In this document: positions 34,870 to 48,534 of the stretch, one piece after another
How positions within the stretch are numbered: the first letter of the stretch is position 1
Layout of the letters: each line of letters begins with the position of its first letter
From: Heterodera schachtii
Taxonomy: Eukaryota > Nematoda > Chromadorea > Rhabditida > Heteroderidae
Reading direction: 5' to 3'
DNA: 64,000 nt
NCBI GenBank assembly: GCA_023374025.1
Contig: SIJG01000064.1
Span: 23,943 to 87,942, forward strand
Notes under the pieces: generated by a model
What the model was told of the DNA's origin: nothing
The model's input: the letters and a program-made list of their open reading frames with translations, nothing else
Database searches by the model: none
Made by a program: the position numbers and the translations under genes

Positions 34870-36378
34870 TTTGAGTCAAGTTTGATCAGGCGACTTATTC
34901 ACGAGAATGACAAAGCAGATTTTTATTTTGTGCTGTATAAAGGGCCCATGTTATTGGAGTAAAATAAGAATATTAACAAATTTTACCAGAAACAAATAAT
35001 AAAAACAAGAATATTGCAATCATAAATTAACGATAAAAATTGATGAACAAAAATCTCAGTTGAATAATCATCAAAAAACTTAAGAAATTAAATTTGTGCT
35101 GGCGAAAGAACGAAAATGTCTTCATTTTTTTTAATTTGAGTTAATTATTTTAATTATATTGAATAATTGTTATTTTTTAATAAGATCAATGAAACCATGA
35201 ATGAAACAATGTGCATGAATCCTTGTAATTTATTAAATTTAACAGTTTTGGTAAATTGATTTAAATTCAACAAAGTGCAGATAAAATAATTAATTAAATT
35301 TAAGTCACAAAAAAACGAATTCAGAAATATTTTACAATATATTAAATGGGAACTTAAGTTTTTTAGAAATTTAAAAAAGCTTTATATTTAGGAAATATTA
35401 TTTTAATTAATTATTTTAAGTAATTTATAAAAGAAATACCATCAAAATTAAATATATATAACCAACAAGTTTTTAAAAAAAACATATTAGCATCTTTGGA
35501 ATTATTAATAAAAAATTTACAAAATTATTAGCAAAACAAGTTTAATAAAAGATGAAAGCAAGAATAGAAGTAATTTTAAAATATTGTACAGAATGAGAAA
35601 ATTAAAATTAAAATGTTATAAAATTATTTTAATAAAATATTTTAAAACATAATAGCAAAATCAATTAGTAATTTAGAATTATTTAATATCGATTAAAATC
35701 TCAAATAAATATTTAAATAAAAAATAAGATTCGATTAACAAAAAGTCAATATAAATTATTGTATATTTAATAATTGTATCAATTTAATTAATTAAATTTT
35801 TTAGTGAATTATTATTTTATGTTTTTACATCTAATTCTTGTATTTCTGCTGTCTGTTGATTTTAAAATAAATATATAACTATGCAAAAGCTATTTATTAT
35901 TTGTTTTCATATACTTTGATAAACTCCAAAAAAAATCTTAATAATTCCAAACTTTAAACAAAATATGTGATAAAAAACAGACAAATTTTATTAAAAGATA
36001 TCTTTATAAGCATGAAAATTTAAAAAAAAATTAAATTAAAATACCTCCTATAAATTTTTTTTATTAATAATTTAAATTATTTGAAAATACTTTTGTACGA
36101 CAAAAGACCAAAGTAAAACTAAACATAATTCAAAAAGTAATAAATCAATTATAATTATTAATAAAACAAACAAAAAATAATAATTGAAATCACCTAATAC
36201 TACATAGAAAATGTGGTTCATCGTTCATACATCATGAGAGTAAAAAATAAAAAGGAATAATTGTTTGACTCTAAGCTAAAAAAATTATACCATAAAAATA
36301 ACAGAAATTTTTTGCATTATTAATAAATACAATAAAAATTTAATATGAATAAAATTCTCAAATCTATTAATTTTATCT
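34870..36378. other. AT-rich spacer
   Basis: No gene, RNA or repeat seen. Confidence 0.6.
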
Positions 36379-36386
36379 ACTTACGT

Positions 36387-36902
36387 CAGGGTTTCTATCT
36401 GTCCGGATTTATCAGATTTGTGGTGATTGGGAGGTAGTAACGAAGATTTGTCCTGATTTTCTTTAACATATTAATAATTTTAAAATTTATGGCATAATGT
36501 CACACGTTTTATCAAGAAATATCAGATTGATGCCAGAATTTGGTGATTTTTGAGAAAATCTGTTAACAAATCAGAACGAAATTATAAAAAAATTTCCGGC
36601 TGTGCCTATCGGCACCGCCGGACCCTCTCCCCACGCCCATTTCTCAAAAGTTTTTTGGAATTATTAAAAATCTGATTTTTTGATCCCGAATGCACTAATA
36701 TTTACGATATGCTAATTTTATTCCTCAATTGTTAAAATCGATAATGTGAGACGCTAAATATAATATTTGATACATTTTTGATCGAAAAATTAAAAAAATA
36801 ACTTATTTGAAGCAATTTTGACAAATTTCCTGATTCTCGACCCCAAAATCTGATTTTTTGGCCCGAAGTCCTGATTTTAAAAAATTTTCGATAAAAATCC
36901 TG
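36387..36902. mobile_element. Non-autonomous hAT-like element (516 bp)
   Basis: Starts CAGGGTTTCTATC and ends with the inverse of CAGGATTTTTATC. Flanking 8-mers ACTTACGT (36379-36386) and ACTTAAGT (36903-36910) match at 7 of 8. Contains the GC-rich hairpin at 36596-36621 in the orientation of element B and, beside it, AATCTGATTTTTTGATCCCG, a word shared with elements A, B and the copy at 50.7 kb. CTGATTTT words recur near both ends. Confidence 0.8.
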
Positions 36903-37869
36903 ACTTAAGTTTTCGATTAATTACTTTGACACAAAAGAAATCATTCTCAATAATAATTCTCAACAATCGAACCAATAAAAATAATAAATAATTATAACGA
37001 ATTAGAATTAAGATAAACTTAAAAAAATCTAAAAATGACCCAATTTTTCGTTTAAATAAAAAACATAGCCCAAAAATCTACAAAACTTAAAAAGAATAAG
37101 TCTAAAAATTATATTTTGATAATTTTTTTACAAAATATTAAATTTAAATAAATTTTATTTACATTACTAAATTTATATAAGTTGATTATTATATTGAGGT
37201 TTCATTTGCAGAATCAATTAATTCTAAAAAAGTCAGTCACAATTATTAATAAAAATAAAGAAAAAAATTTAATGAAGTCACGTTCATCTACAAAAACAAG
37301 ACTCATCCTTTTCACCATGAGAGTAAAAAATAAAAATAATTAATTATTGACTCTAAGATTAAAAAAATATATATGACTCAATTAATTTAGAAAATATATA
37401 ATAGTAATACTTTTAAGGATTTTGAAGCATAAATTTTCTAAAAATAAACATTTAGAAATTAAAATAAAATTCAATCATTTGAATTTTAAATAAAAAATTA
37501 TAAAACTACAAAAAAAAAGTTACTAAGAAAACTTTGCAATTGAAAAGATTTTTTTAATAATTAAGCTAACGCAAGAAATAATGAAACCAATTAACAATAC
37601 CTATTGTTTCTAATTTGATACCTTTTCCATTATTCAAAATAAAATAATTTTTAGATTATTAATGAAAGGAAATAATGTTTATTTAATAATTGATAATTAA
37701 TATTTAGAAAAATGGAAAACCATCGTTTCATTAATAAATAGCATACTAATGAGTATGAAGTATGGACAAATTAATAATATAATTAAAATATTTGAAAACA
37801 ACAAAATTAACAAAATGAGAATCAATTAATAATTTAAGCATTACAAACCCTGGTAATAAATAAAGTTAG
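36903..37869. other. AT-rich spacer
   Basis: No gene seen. The word AATAATTAATTATTGACTCT at 37337 resembles AATAATTGTTTGACTCTAAG at 36257 within a short repeat (CATGAGAGTAAAAAATAAAA at both), an old local duplication. Confidence 0.5.
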
Positions 37870-37897
37870 AAGTAGCGAATTAAAACAGGGGAAAAAT

Positions 37898-38008
37898 TCT
37901 TGTCCGGGGTTTTGAATACCGAAATGAATGTCGGATTCATGACCTGCGACCTCGAAAACCCAAGGAACTTTTAATGACTCATTTTCTATTGACACATTTC
38001 CGGGCGGA
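37898..38008 (-). repeat. Fragment of the 'TGCGTCAGTG' MITE family
   Basis: Read on minus: CCGCCCGGAAATGTGTCAAT, with two 15-bp units GGAAATGTGTCAATA and GAAAATGAGTCATTA, then GTTCCTTGGGTTTTCGAGGT and TTCATTTCGGTATTC, matching the left third of 16804-17242. The rest of the element is absent. The short minus reading frame (37834-38076) is produced by this repeat. Confidence 0.7.
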
Positions 38009-39378
38009 GCAGGACAAAACGTCGTCGGACGAATTTTTGGATCATAACTTTTTTCTTTCTCAACCAAATTAAACATTCTTGCTATTATTCAAAAGCATTT
38101 CAAAAACATTATCAAATTGCAAATTTTCAAAAATTTTTATTTAGGCACAAAAAATCAGGGCAAAAAAGTTCGAAATACTAGGTTTTTGAGTTCCTTAAGA
38201 CTGGAAAAAGAAAAGTATAATCATTTTTATGAATATTGAAATAAAAAAAAAGCTTCATAGAACAAATTCAACTAACAATTAACAAATGATTATTTAAATG
38301 ACGAAATAATAAAATAAAAATATTTTAAAAAAAATTAAAAAAAAATTATAAGATAAAAAATACAAAGTCAAATTTTTATATAAAATTGGCAATCTTACTA
38401 ATTGCTATTGACTAAAAATTATATGTATACATGAAATTATTTAAAATTAGGGCTTATTTATATTTTTAGGCTCCAAAAACCCCAAATTGCAAAACCAATT
38501 AAAGAAGTAAAAAATCAAGCCAAATTATTTTATGGATAAATTCTTTAAACTCAAAAATTTTTGTCAAGAAAATAAATAAATTTAAGAGATGAATTTTTGA
38601 GAACATTTTTAATTTCTTAGGGTGTTGGAAATAATTAGAATCGATTCTTATGGGTATATGTTTTTCTTCAATTTCCATAAAGTCAATCCTTAATTGAATT
38701 CAAAAATGAAAAATGTTTAAAAATAAGTTTTTTAATACAAAATCTCTCGTTAAATAAAAAAAAATCTCAGGTAATATTTTGTGGTTTTTTTGGCTAGATT
38801 TAATTTAATTTACATCACATGAATTTTTTGCTATCTGAATTTAATATTAACAAACAATTTTTTTTATAAAGAGATAAAAGGATTTTTTACTTTTTCAAAT
38901 AAAAATAGAAGAATTTATTTAGAAATAAATGATGTTAAAATTACAATTATGATGAATTCAACAAAATGGAATAATTATTTTCTAAATCAAATGTATTTAT
39001 AAAATTTGCTGAGAAGGGAAAATAAAAAAATTGAATAAATTCATAAAAAAAGCCTAAAATGAATAATGTTTCAAACAAAAATTATTTAAAAAATTTATTT
39101 GTAAAAATATCTGCCAAAAAGAAACATAAATAAAAACACTCTAAAAGATCAAAAAAATTAAAGTATTTATTTCTACAATATAATATTAAAAATAGTACTA
39201 TTAAGATAAAAAATAATGAAAGCTAAATAGACAGAAAATTTTTAATTAAAATAAAAATTCGTAAGTAATAAAATTTAAATGTTTATTATCTATTGACAAA
39301 AATAAAAAACATAGCTAAAATTATACTTTTATTTTCAAAGCATTTTCTACAATGGTAATCGCTGAAGCTATCAAGAAA

Positions 39379-40410
39379 TAAATACTTTAAAATAATTTTT
39401 AAGCCTCATTAAAAGCATTCAATTTAAAGTAAAATAATTAAATGAGAAAAATATTATTCAAAATGATTGTTAGTTTAAAAAAATCACAAATATTAGAATA
39501 GTGAATTTTATTGAATTAATCTTATTTATAGGGCCCCGATTTCTAGTGAAAAAACTTTTTTTTTGCTCAATTGATTTGAAGAAAGGAGCTCAAAAAACGC
39601 ATTTCTACATTAAAATTTTTTCATTTGGACGTCATTTTTCATCACTAGAAATCACTATTTTGGCGTTTTGTCACTTAAAATAGTGAAAATTCACTTTTTT
39701 GGCTTTTTGTCACTATTTTTCACTATTTCAAGATTTTTTGGAAAATTCCTTAACAAAAATGCAATAAAATCAAAAAATGCACCCCTAAGAATCGATCTAA
39801 AAATTTTTTTCAAAAAATGCACCCCTAAGAATCGACCTAAAAATTTTTTTTGAAAAATACCACTAAGAATAGGAAAATTTTCATAAAAATTTTTCCCCCA
39901 AATTTTTTCTTGACAAAATTTTTGATTTAAAAAATGTCAATATTTGTTAAGATAAATGTTAGAAAGGAAATTTACCTCATTTGCAACTGAAATTAGTGAA
40001 TAAAATTTTTTTTTGCTCATTTTTTGGCTAAAAATTATGTCACTATTCGTCACTATTTCGGACTTTTTTTCACTATTTTGTCACTATTTTGGCACTTTTT
40101 TGTCACTATTTTAGTTAACTATTTTGCGATTTTTCGTCACTAAAAGTCGGGGCCCTACTTATTTATACTAAAACTAAACTCGAATTAGTCTAATTGTAAA
40201 AACAATAATAATTCTCATTTCGCCACAAAAAAAAATCAATTTCACCTTTTTATTTGTAACAAATTAATGCGTAAAGAAAAAACAAAGCCTACAAATGATT
40301 GATTGAAATATTTGCTGATTCGACTTGATGAATTATACCGCAAATTCCATCCGTAATCAGTAAGAAAATAAGTATATATATTCTCCAAAGTCGACGTTTC
40401 GAATATTATT
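39379..40410. repeat. Segmental duplicate carrying a hAT insertion (filled site)
   Basis: 39379-39528 and 40158-40410 are collinear and nearly identical to 42901-43282. The only large difference is the element at 39529-40157. A 12-bp stretch (TGCGTAAAGAAA) near 40269 is also absent from the other copy. Confidence 0.9.
39529..40157. mobile_element. Non-autonomous hAT element (629 bp) with known empty site
   Basis: Ends TAGGGCCCCGATTTCTAGTG and, inverted, TAGGGCCCCGACTTTTAGTG; target duplication CTTATTTA is perfect (39521-39528, 40158-40165). The duplicate at 42901-43282 has a single CTTATTTA and no element. The ends carry about ten subterminal TCACTATTT words, probably transposase-binding sites, and the middle a ~41-bp tandem pair (39771-39850, AATGCACCCCTAAGAATCGA). 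Reading frames inside (39501-39683, 39668-39853) are repeat-derived. No transposase. Confidence 0.95.
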
Positions 40411-42900
40411 TAAAAAAATTCAATTAATAAGAACAACTAATCAAAAAATCAAACAATCAAAATAAGTATTATATAATATTTTTAAATTGAATAATTTATT
40501 CAATTCAATTTCACTAAATAATGTAAAAATATTTTACGATTTAATATTTTTACACAAATATAAACTGTTAGGAATATGGGAAATCCAAAAAAATCAACTC
40601 TAAATTAAACAATATAACATATAAGCAATTTTTTAAATTAATTTAAAAATAAAAATTTCCTTTGTTATCATTTTTAATCGATATAGCTTTCGAAATAAAT
40701 AAATAAATAATAAGGAATAAAATTATATTTATCATCTCTTTTATTATTAAAATATAAATTATTAAATATTATTCAACGCTAATGAAATTCGACAATGTAT
40801 TTATTATAAGTCCAAAAGTTTAAATTTCGATCTTTAACAAAAAATAAATGTTAAAAAATTTAGCGCATTTTTCAATTTTTTATAAAATATTTTGTAGAAA
40901 ATGTATTCAACTAAAAAAAAAATAATGTTAAGTTTAGAATGTAAAAACTTCAATTATCATTATAATTTTTTAAATTATTAATTGGTTTTTCGTTTTTACT
41001 ATTGTAAAACGATTTATTTATTTAATTACATAAAAATATCTGAGTTTTGAATCAAGAAAATGATAAAATAAAACCAACTGATTTTCCAAATATAAGAAAA
41101 AAAACTAAACTGAATTAAAAATAGCGAACTATTCTTATTAAAGCTTTAAAAAAGAAGAGTTTTGCATATATATTTAGTTTCTGAAATACAATTTTGTTTT
41201 TAATAATTTTATTGATAAATTTTTAAAATTCCGATCTTAAACAAAATATTTAATGTTAATAAATTAATAATGAGAAAGGTTAAAAATAATTCCAATAATA
41301 TCTGCGGATCAATTAATTTCTATTTATTTTTGATGAGAAGAAAAAAGACTTCGAGTCACAAATAAATGAGCTATAAAAATAATAAAATTCTAAATAAAAT
41401 ATAAAAGTGAATACAAATTAATTTAATGACTGTAATTTGAAATTGCAATTATTTTGCTGATTAATTATTCGTCGAATGCAAAACCAAATTTGTGCAAAAT
41501 AATTACCTTAAGAATGGATGGAAATTAGTGTAAAAGTAATTATTGTAAAATTCAAAGCAAGAATAAAAAAAATTAAAAAAAAAATTAAAACTCATTAATA
41601 TCCAAATAAAGAGTTAGCAAAAAAATAAAAATAAATTTTGAAAGAATTCTAAAAGATATTTTATAGATTTGAAAAATTGTAAAAAATTATATTTTAAGTG
41701 GGAAACAAAATAAGCCACAGAAATAAAACGTTGGATAATTAATTTGTTTATGAAATTTCGACTGTTCAAGAAATATTATAATTATAACATTATAATATTG
41801 AATAAAAAATAGCAATTAATAAGAATGCATATTTAAGAATAAAACATTACAGAAAAAAAAATAGAAAGGATTCTCAGAGAAGAAAAAAGTCAAGCCGTTC
41901 ATAGCAAGAAAAAAATTTAAATTAAAAAAGGAATTTGATAAAAATTAAAATAAAACATGCTTGGTGAAAAATTAATTTTTCTAATTTTTTATTTATTTAT
42001 TAATTTTGTTGTTTTTTATCTTATTAAAAATAATAATTTTTTATTTTATTAAAAATAAAAATTTTGAATTATAAATGATATTAATGTTATTTTAATTATA
42101 AGATTATTAATATTTAAAAAATCTTTTTTTTAAGTTACCAATTAATTAAATAAAACAAATAATCAGACAAATTTATAATTAATAACTTATTAATATATTG
42201 ATAATCTTATCGAAATAAACCTTTTTAATATAATTAATTATAATTTATGTATTATGACAAGTTTGGGATTGTCATGAAGAATTGAAATGTTTAAATTTTT
42301 TTTATAAATTATTAAAATTTATAAGTAATTTTGATTTTTTATTTATTATATTTTAAAAGTTGATCATAATTGTTTTTTATTTTTCATTTTTTGGTTAAAT
42401 AATTGTGTTAAAATTTTTTAATAAACTTTCATTTTTTGAATCAATTTAAAACTGTATTATAATTAATAATTTACTACTTGAATAAAAGATTACTTAAATA
42501 TTTCATTATTATTTCTTTGATGATAATTCAAAATTTAAAAAACACCTATTGAAAATAACAAAATTAATTTATTAAAAATTTATAATATGTAAATATTTTT
42601 TTATTACAAATATTCAAAAATTACGACATTTATATAAAAAATACAAAATACAAAATAACAAAAATTATAACAAAATCTAGTAATTTTAATTTAAATAAAA
42701 AATTAATTTTTTAGTGCACAAATTATTTATTGAATTTTTCAATGAATTAAAAAAATAAATTAATTTAAAATAATTATTTATTTTCTATATGAACACAACA
42801 AAAAAGACTTTGTACCTGTACATTGCCATGATATTTAAATTTAGAAACCAAATAAAAATAAATATTTTCTATAAAAAATCTTTGAAAAAAGAGATATTTT
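40411..42900. other. AT-rich spacer
   Basis: No gene seen; only poly-A/T and short simple-sequence runs such as (AAAT)n near 40697. Confidence 0.6.
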
Positions 42901-43282
42901 TAAATACTTTAAAATAATTTTTAAGCCTCAATAAAAGCATTCAATTTAAAGTAAAATAATTAAATGAGAAAAATATTATTCAAAATGATTGTTAGTTTAA
43001 AAAATCACAAATATTAAAATAGTGAATTTTATTGAATTAATCTTATTTATACTAAAACTAAACTCGAATTAGTCTAATTGTAAAAACAATAATAATTCTC
43101 ATTTCGCCACAAAAAAAAAAATTAATTTCTCCTTTTTATTTGTAACAAATTAAAAACAAAGCCTACAAATGATTGATTGAAATATTTGCTGATTCGACTT
43201 AATGAATTATACCGCAAATTCCATCCGTAATCAGTAAAAAAATAAGTATATATTCTCCAAAGTCGACGTTTCGAATATTATT
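42901..43282. repeat. Segmental duplicate, empty site
   Basis: Second copy of 39379-40410 without the hAT element; the intact target CTTATTTA lies at about 43042-43049 in AATTAATCTTATTTATACTA. Confidence 0.9.
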
Positions 43283-45840
43283 AAGTACCAATATTGTTTT
43301 CAAGGCTTAGTTTTATGCCCACGCTTGAATGTGTGCTGAATATTTAATGTAATTTATTCTAATGTTTATTATTTGAATTTTGCAATTTCTGTGAATATTT
43401 TTTTCTGCATATAAATATAATTAATTAAAATAGATTGTAAAATAAATGTGTGATAACTACAATGGGCTTTGATTCAAATCTTTTTTAAAATTTAATTTTG
43501 TTATTTGATTTTTTTTAATTAGTAATTATATTTTGAGAAAATTTAAATTTAAATCAACCTTTAACTTAAATTAATACAAAAAAGTCATTATTCAGTTCAA
43601 AAAACGTACAACTTTTGGATGAGCGCAATGTCGAAGTAATATTTATTTAAAATTTATTAATTGAGTAAATAAAAAATTCAAGAAACAAAATCGAATTAAG
43701 GAAAATTAAAAATTGTTTTAAAATAATAAATAAATGTTAAAATTAGAATTAAATTACCATTTTGGTGCTATTTTGTGTAAAAACACAATTTTTATACACC
43801 TTAACTTAAATGTGTTTTCCTATAATAATTTCCTAAATTTTTTAAAATTTACATTCTTTATTAATTGTAATCAAAATTTAATTTATAACAAATGAATACA
43901 ATAAAATTCAAAGGTTTTTGTTATTTCTCATCAGCTAATATTAATATAATTAAATTTTTTAAATGTTTATTGTTATTGTTATTTCATTTAATGAACTTTA
44001 TAGCTATTGCCCCTTGTGGAGACCAAGGCATTTATTACCATTAATTGTCCTGAATTTTGTAGAATGATTTAATTACTGAGAATTATTTTTTGTCAATTAT
44101 AAGAATGTAAAATAATTTTCTTATTATTTTGGTTTGATTTTTTTAGCTTACAATTTTAGAGAATTTTATTTTTTTAATATTATTAATTTTTAAGATGTGT
44201 TTTCTTCAATAATATAAAGAATATATATTTTTTTATTCCATTATATAAATTTTGTGAAACTCTCAGCGTGTGTGAGGCTTCGTGTATTGAAACTATTTTT
44301 TTTTTAAATTGCATAAAAAATTAATTATAGATTAATTCCTATTTATATTATTTTTTAAATTTTTGTTTTGAGTTAAAATAAATAAAAGTATAAATTCATT
44401 ATTATGTTTTCTTCTGTGACTTTTTAAAAATTAAATTTACTTGCTTTTTTAAGTATAATGAATTATTAAAATATAATAACACATAAAATTTTTTAAATAA
44501 GATAAATAACATCATTCTCTAAAAATGTAAAAGATTTGTAATAATAAAAAATATAAATTAATAAAATTATAAATAATTATATGTTGCTTTGTAAAATCTA
44601 TAATTTTCTTGATTTTTTGTAATTTTTTATATCATTTATTAAATTAATTAATATAATGTTTTTTAAGATAAATTATATTTTTCATTTAAAATATTTTTTA
44701 AATTATCTAAAAATTATTTGAATATAATTGATAAAAATAAATTTAGTAAATAATTTAATTTTTTCCAGCTAATTATTTTTGTAAAATAAAATCATTATTT
44801 CAATTTGTTGATTTTGTTCGGATCTCATAGACAAGTTAGTATTTATTTGAAATGAAAAAATCCATATATAAGTGATAATTTAATCTAAAGTTAAATATAT
44901 TTTCACAAATTATTAATGCTTTTATAAGTATAGGTAAATATATATATTTTTAATTATTATAGATATAAATAAAAAAATACCAAAATGGACGGTTTATCAG
45001 ATTTAATTTTATAATCAAAAATAGTGTTTGATTTATTCATATAAATAAATATTTTTTGATTCTCATTAAAAAAGTCACTAAAAAAGATTCAGAATTGATT
45101 TTTATTTTAATAATCTATTAATTTTTATATAAATAATTTATAATTCACAAAACGGATTCAAATTGTTGTGTTTTGCTAACACACAAACAAGATAATTTTA
45201 TTAAATGAATAAACAATAAAATTAGAATCACAAAATAATAATAAAAATGTGTAAATTTTGGTTTTATCTATTAATAAAATTGCACTTTTCGCGTACACCA
45301 TTTCACTGCAAGTGAAAAGTGGGCAAATGACAATTTTCAAAAAAACATCACATATAGTTTTTATGACTTTGATTTTACATTAAAATAAAGAACACAAAAA
45401 TAAATTAATATTTAAATTAATCTTTTAGCGAATATTATTTAAATAATAATAAAATAATTTTCAAATTGTTTCACAAAATATTTAATTCGGCGCGAGAACT
45501 TTCAATCTGTTTTGAAACATCAGGCCTGTCTACGATTGTTTGTTTTGGTACTTTAATATTCTATATTTGTATATCAAAAATTCAATCAAATTTTCATATA
45601 ACACTTTATTATTCATTTAATTTTTCTGTATTTTAATTTTATTAATCAAAAAATTTAAATTTCAAAACTATTGTAAGTTGTTGTGCTTTTAAAAACATTT
45701 TTTTATCATCTGCTTCTGTTTATTTAGAATATTGTAAAAAAAGCATCGAGATAGAGAATCTTAATTTTAAAAGTTTTAAGTTTTTCAAAAATTCCTTAAG
45801 TAATTTTGACAAAAATAATACAAGAAAATGTTTTCTTGCA
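43283..45840. other. AT-rich spacer
   Basis: No gene seen. 44185-44405 is the partner of the old repeat at 21230-21590. Confidence 0.6.
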
Positions 45841-45842
45841 GG

Positions 45843-45935
45843 TAGTACGTGCTGGGTCGTTTCGTAAAATTTTTCAGAAAGTTCTGACAAAAAATGTTAA
45901 AAAATATACATAACATTCTGTAAACGCTATGAAAA
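45843..45935. repeat. Solitary fragment of the palindrome family
   Basis: TGCTGGGTCGTTTCGTAAAA then TTTCAGAAAGTTCTGACAAA and ACATTCTGTAAACGCTATGA match the edge word of 20094 joined to the centre of the palindrome at 46.7 kb, as though the arms had been deleted. Confidence 0.6.
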
Positions 45936-46396
45936 AATTGATTAGTTTTTTAACTTTGATAAGGACCCGTGATTTGGCCCAATCTTTTTAAATACTATTT
46001 TTTCACTTTAATAATTTAATTCAAACACATTCATTAGCGCCGGTAAGAGTACATATGTTCTGACTTTTTTAATTGAATTGTGTAAATAAAATTTTTCGAT
46101 TTAGTGTTCACAAAAACGTGGAAAACGTTAAAATATTTTTAATATTGCGCTTAATTTATTTTAAATTTTATAAGATTTGAAGTTAGATTGCTTAAAAATA
46201 ATTTTGAGAATCTTTGAAAATTAAATTATAGCAAAAATAATTTGTTACTCAATTTTAGTTTCAAATTTATCCATAGTTATAAATAATTTAAAAAATAAAT
46301 AATGAGTTATAACTATTTTTCCTTTTGTTAGCTTTTAATAAATCAATATATTTTTCTATTCTTATTGAAAAATATTTTTTGAAGTAAATCAAATTG

Positions 46397-47041
46397 TTAT
46401 TATTCACTTTTTTTCAGGCTCATCTTCGCATTGTCAGCTTCGGTTTTTTTTATAACTTATTTTTATTAATTGCTCTTTTAATAATATTAAACGATAATAT
46501 GACAACGATCAATCAACGTCTAATTTCATTTCTTAAAGAAGGCGTTTCGTAAAACAGCCAATTTTACAGATTTTTTGAGAAAAAATCCGTAATAAGTTTT
46601 CTTAAATACAACCTAAAAAATAATCTCGAGATCATACGATAGCTCTTGACTTGCTCTATAAGCATGCAAATTTTTGAATATTTCATTGCATTTTCAGAAA
46701 GTTCTGACAAAAGAGTTAATAAAATATACAAACATTCTGAAAACGCTATGAAATATTCTGAAATTTGCATGCTATTAGAGGAAGTCATGTCGTATGATAT
46801 CAAGATTATTTTTAGCATGTATTTAAGAAAAGACGGTTTTTTTGAAAAATGTGAAAATTGGCAGTTTTACGAAGCGCCTTTGCATAATGGAAAAAATTTA
46901 AGACATGAAATTATGCGTTGATTAATCGTTGTCATATTATCATTTAATATTAAAAGTGTGATTAATATAAATAAGTAAAAAAATAAATAAAAAAAGGAGC
47001 TGACAATGCGAAGTTGAGCCCGAAAAAAGTGAATAATAATT
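46397..47041. repeat. Large imperfect palindrome (fold-back element, arms ~300 bp)
   Basis: Left arm from TTATTATTCACTTTTTTTCA pairs with the inverted right arm ending at TGAATAATAA; both contain GCGCATTGTCAGCT-like words, CATATTATCGTTT/AAACGATAATATG words, a TTTCGTAAAAC/GTTTTACGAA word, and TCATACGA with GCATGCAAATTT near the centre (about 46719). Reading frames 46564-46818 (minus) and 46646-46921 (plus) mirror each other because of the palindrome and are not independent genes. No transposase. Related sequence continues to 47562 and at 59.4-60.0 kb. Confidence 0.75.
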
Positions 47042-47165
47042 TTTTTTAAAAATTTCATTTTAAGCAAATTAAACCGTATATTCATTTAAAGAAAAAAACA
47101 CAAAAAACAATTGAATCAATTAAATGACTTTTTAAGTTTTAAAAATAATTAAAGAATAGTATACA

Positions 47166-47562
47166 AAGGATTTCATAATAAATTTTAGTCTTATTAAAAT
47201 GTTCATCTTTCTCGTTTTTGATAATTTATAATATTAATAATTTATATGATTTTTATTTTCTTGCTGATTTTTTTAATTAAATATTTAACCTACTAATTTT
47301 ACAATAAATAACTTTTTATTATTTTCATTATGTCTAGTGGTTTTTGATTGGAAACTAAAATTTTTTACTTTGAACTTGTTCTGACGTCCTAAACAGTATC
47401 TGAAGCTGCTTAGAGCATATTAAACTTTTTATAATTTCGCTGACTTTTAGAATTATGTTTGTTTATATTTTAATAATAATTTTTATGAATAGCTTTTTAT
47501 TTCAAGAATTGCCATGTAATAAGGCATAGTGTTTAATATTATTTGTTTTTTCTTAAAATAAT
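47166..47562. repeat. Inverted partner of 59436-59934
   Basis: ATTTCATAATAAATTTTAGT, CTAGTGGTTTTTGATTGGAA, CTGAAGCTGCTTAGAGCATA and AAGGCATAGTGTTTAATATT all appear in reverse complement and reverse order at 59.43-59.94 kb. Confidence 0.85.
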
Positions 47563-48534
47563 TTAATGTAATTAATTTGGTAATTTTTTGAATTATTATT
47601 AAAACCATCAAAATGGGTGTTACTCAAAAAACCAAATATTGTTTGATATATCTATCCTTGGTCAAAAGCAACTTTAAATCTTGATATTATTCTATAGCTG
47701 TATATTTGCATGAAAAAGTTAATAAAATTTCACTAAGATTTAAAAAAGTAAAAGTTATTACCAAAAAGTTCAAAAAATGTTCGTATTTATTGATTTTTTA
47801 GAAATAAATTTTCTTATCAGATTTAGGAATGAAAATGAATGCTACGTTTTAAGGAATCGTAGAGACATTCGTTTTTTTATTAAATATTCATATAATAAAT
47901 TTTAATAATTTTATTTGAAATAATAAATATATACATATATCAAATCTATAACATCATCTTATTTTAATAATATTAATATTTTTTAAAGCTACATTAAAAA
48001 GAATTTGTATTTGCAAAAATTGGTATCAAAAATCAAATTTAAAAAAAAATAAAAAATACTTCAATAGATATTCTCGATATTATCGGATTACATATTAAAA
48101 ATTTTCAGATTTAATTTAATTTAAGTCATTATTATTTCCTGTGCTCCTAACGGCACCGCGCCCCCCATTGTTTCTTTTTATCTTCTGAATTATTAAATGA
48201 TTTTAATTGTTTGATTCCCTTAACTGAAGTTTTTGTATTAACAAAACTTAAGCAAATTTTTTTTACCATAGTTAATTCTGTTCTAAAATTGTTTTGTTTT
48301 GACTCTTTTTTTATTAAAGAACAACTGGAAATTTCCGAAAATATTCATTTGGCACAAAAAAAATTCTCAACTTTAGTTTATAAATAAAAAGAATTTCTAA
48401 ATATTTTAATGGGCTAATTTTTTTTGATTTCAAAAATATTTTTGGTATATTTGCTAGCTTGAAAAATATTCAATGATTTTCATAAAAATATTTTCATAAC
48501 GTTTTACATTTTTTTGTGGCGCGTTTTTTCAAAA

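Noticed and set aside
46564..46921. Two ORFs with similar proteins on opposite strands
   Set aside because: They mirror each other because they lie on the two arms of one palindrome.
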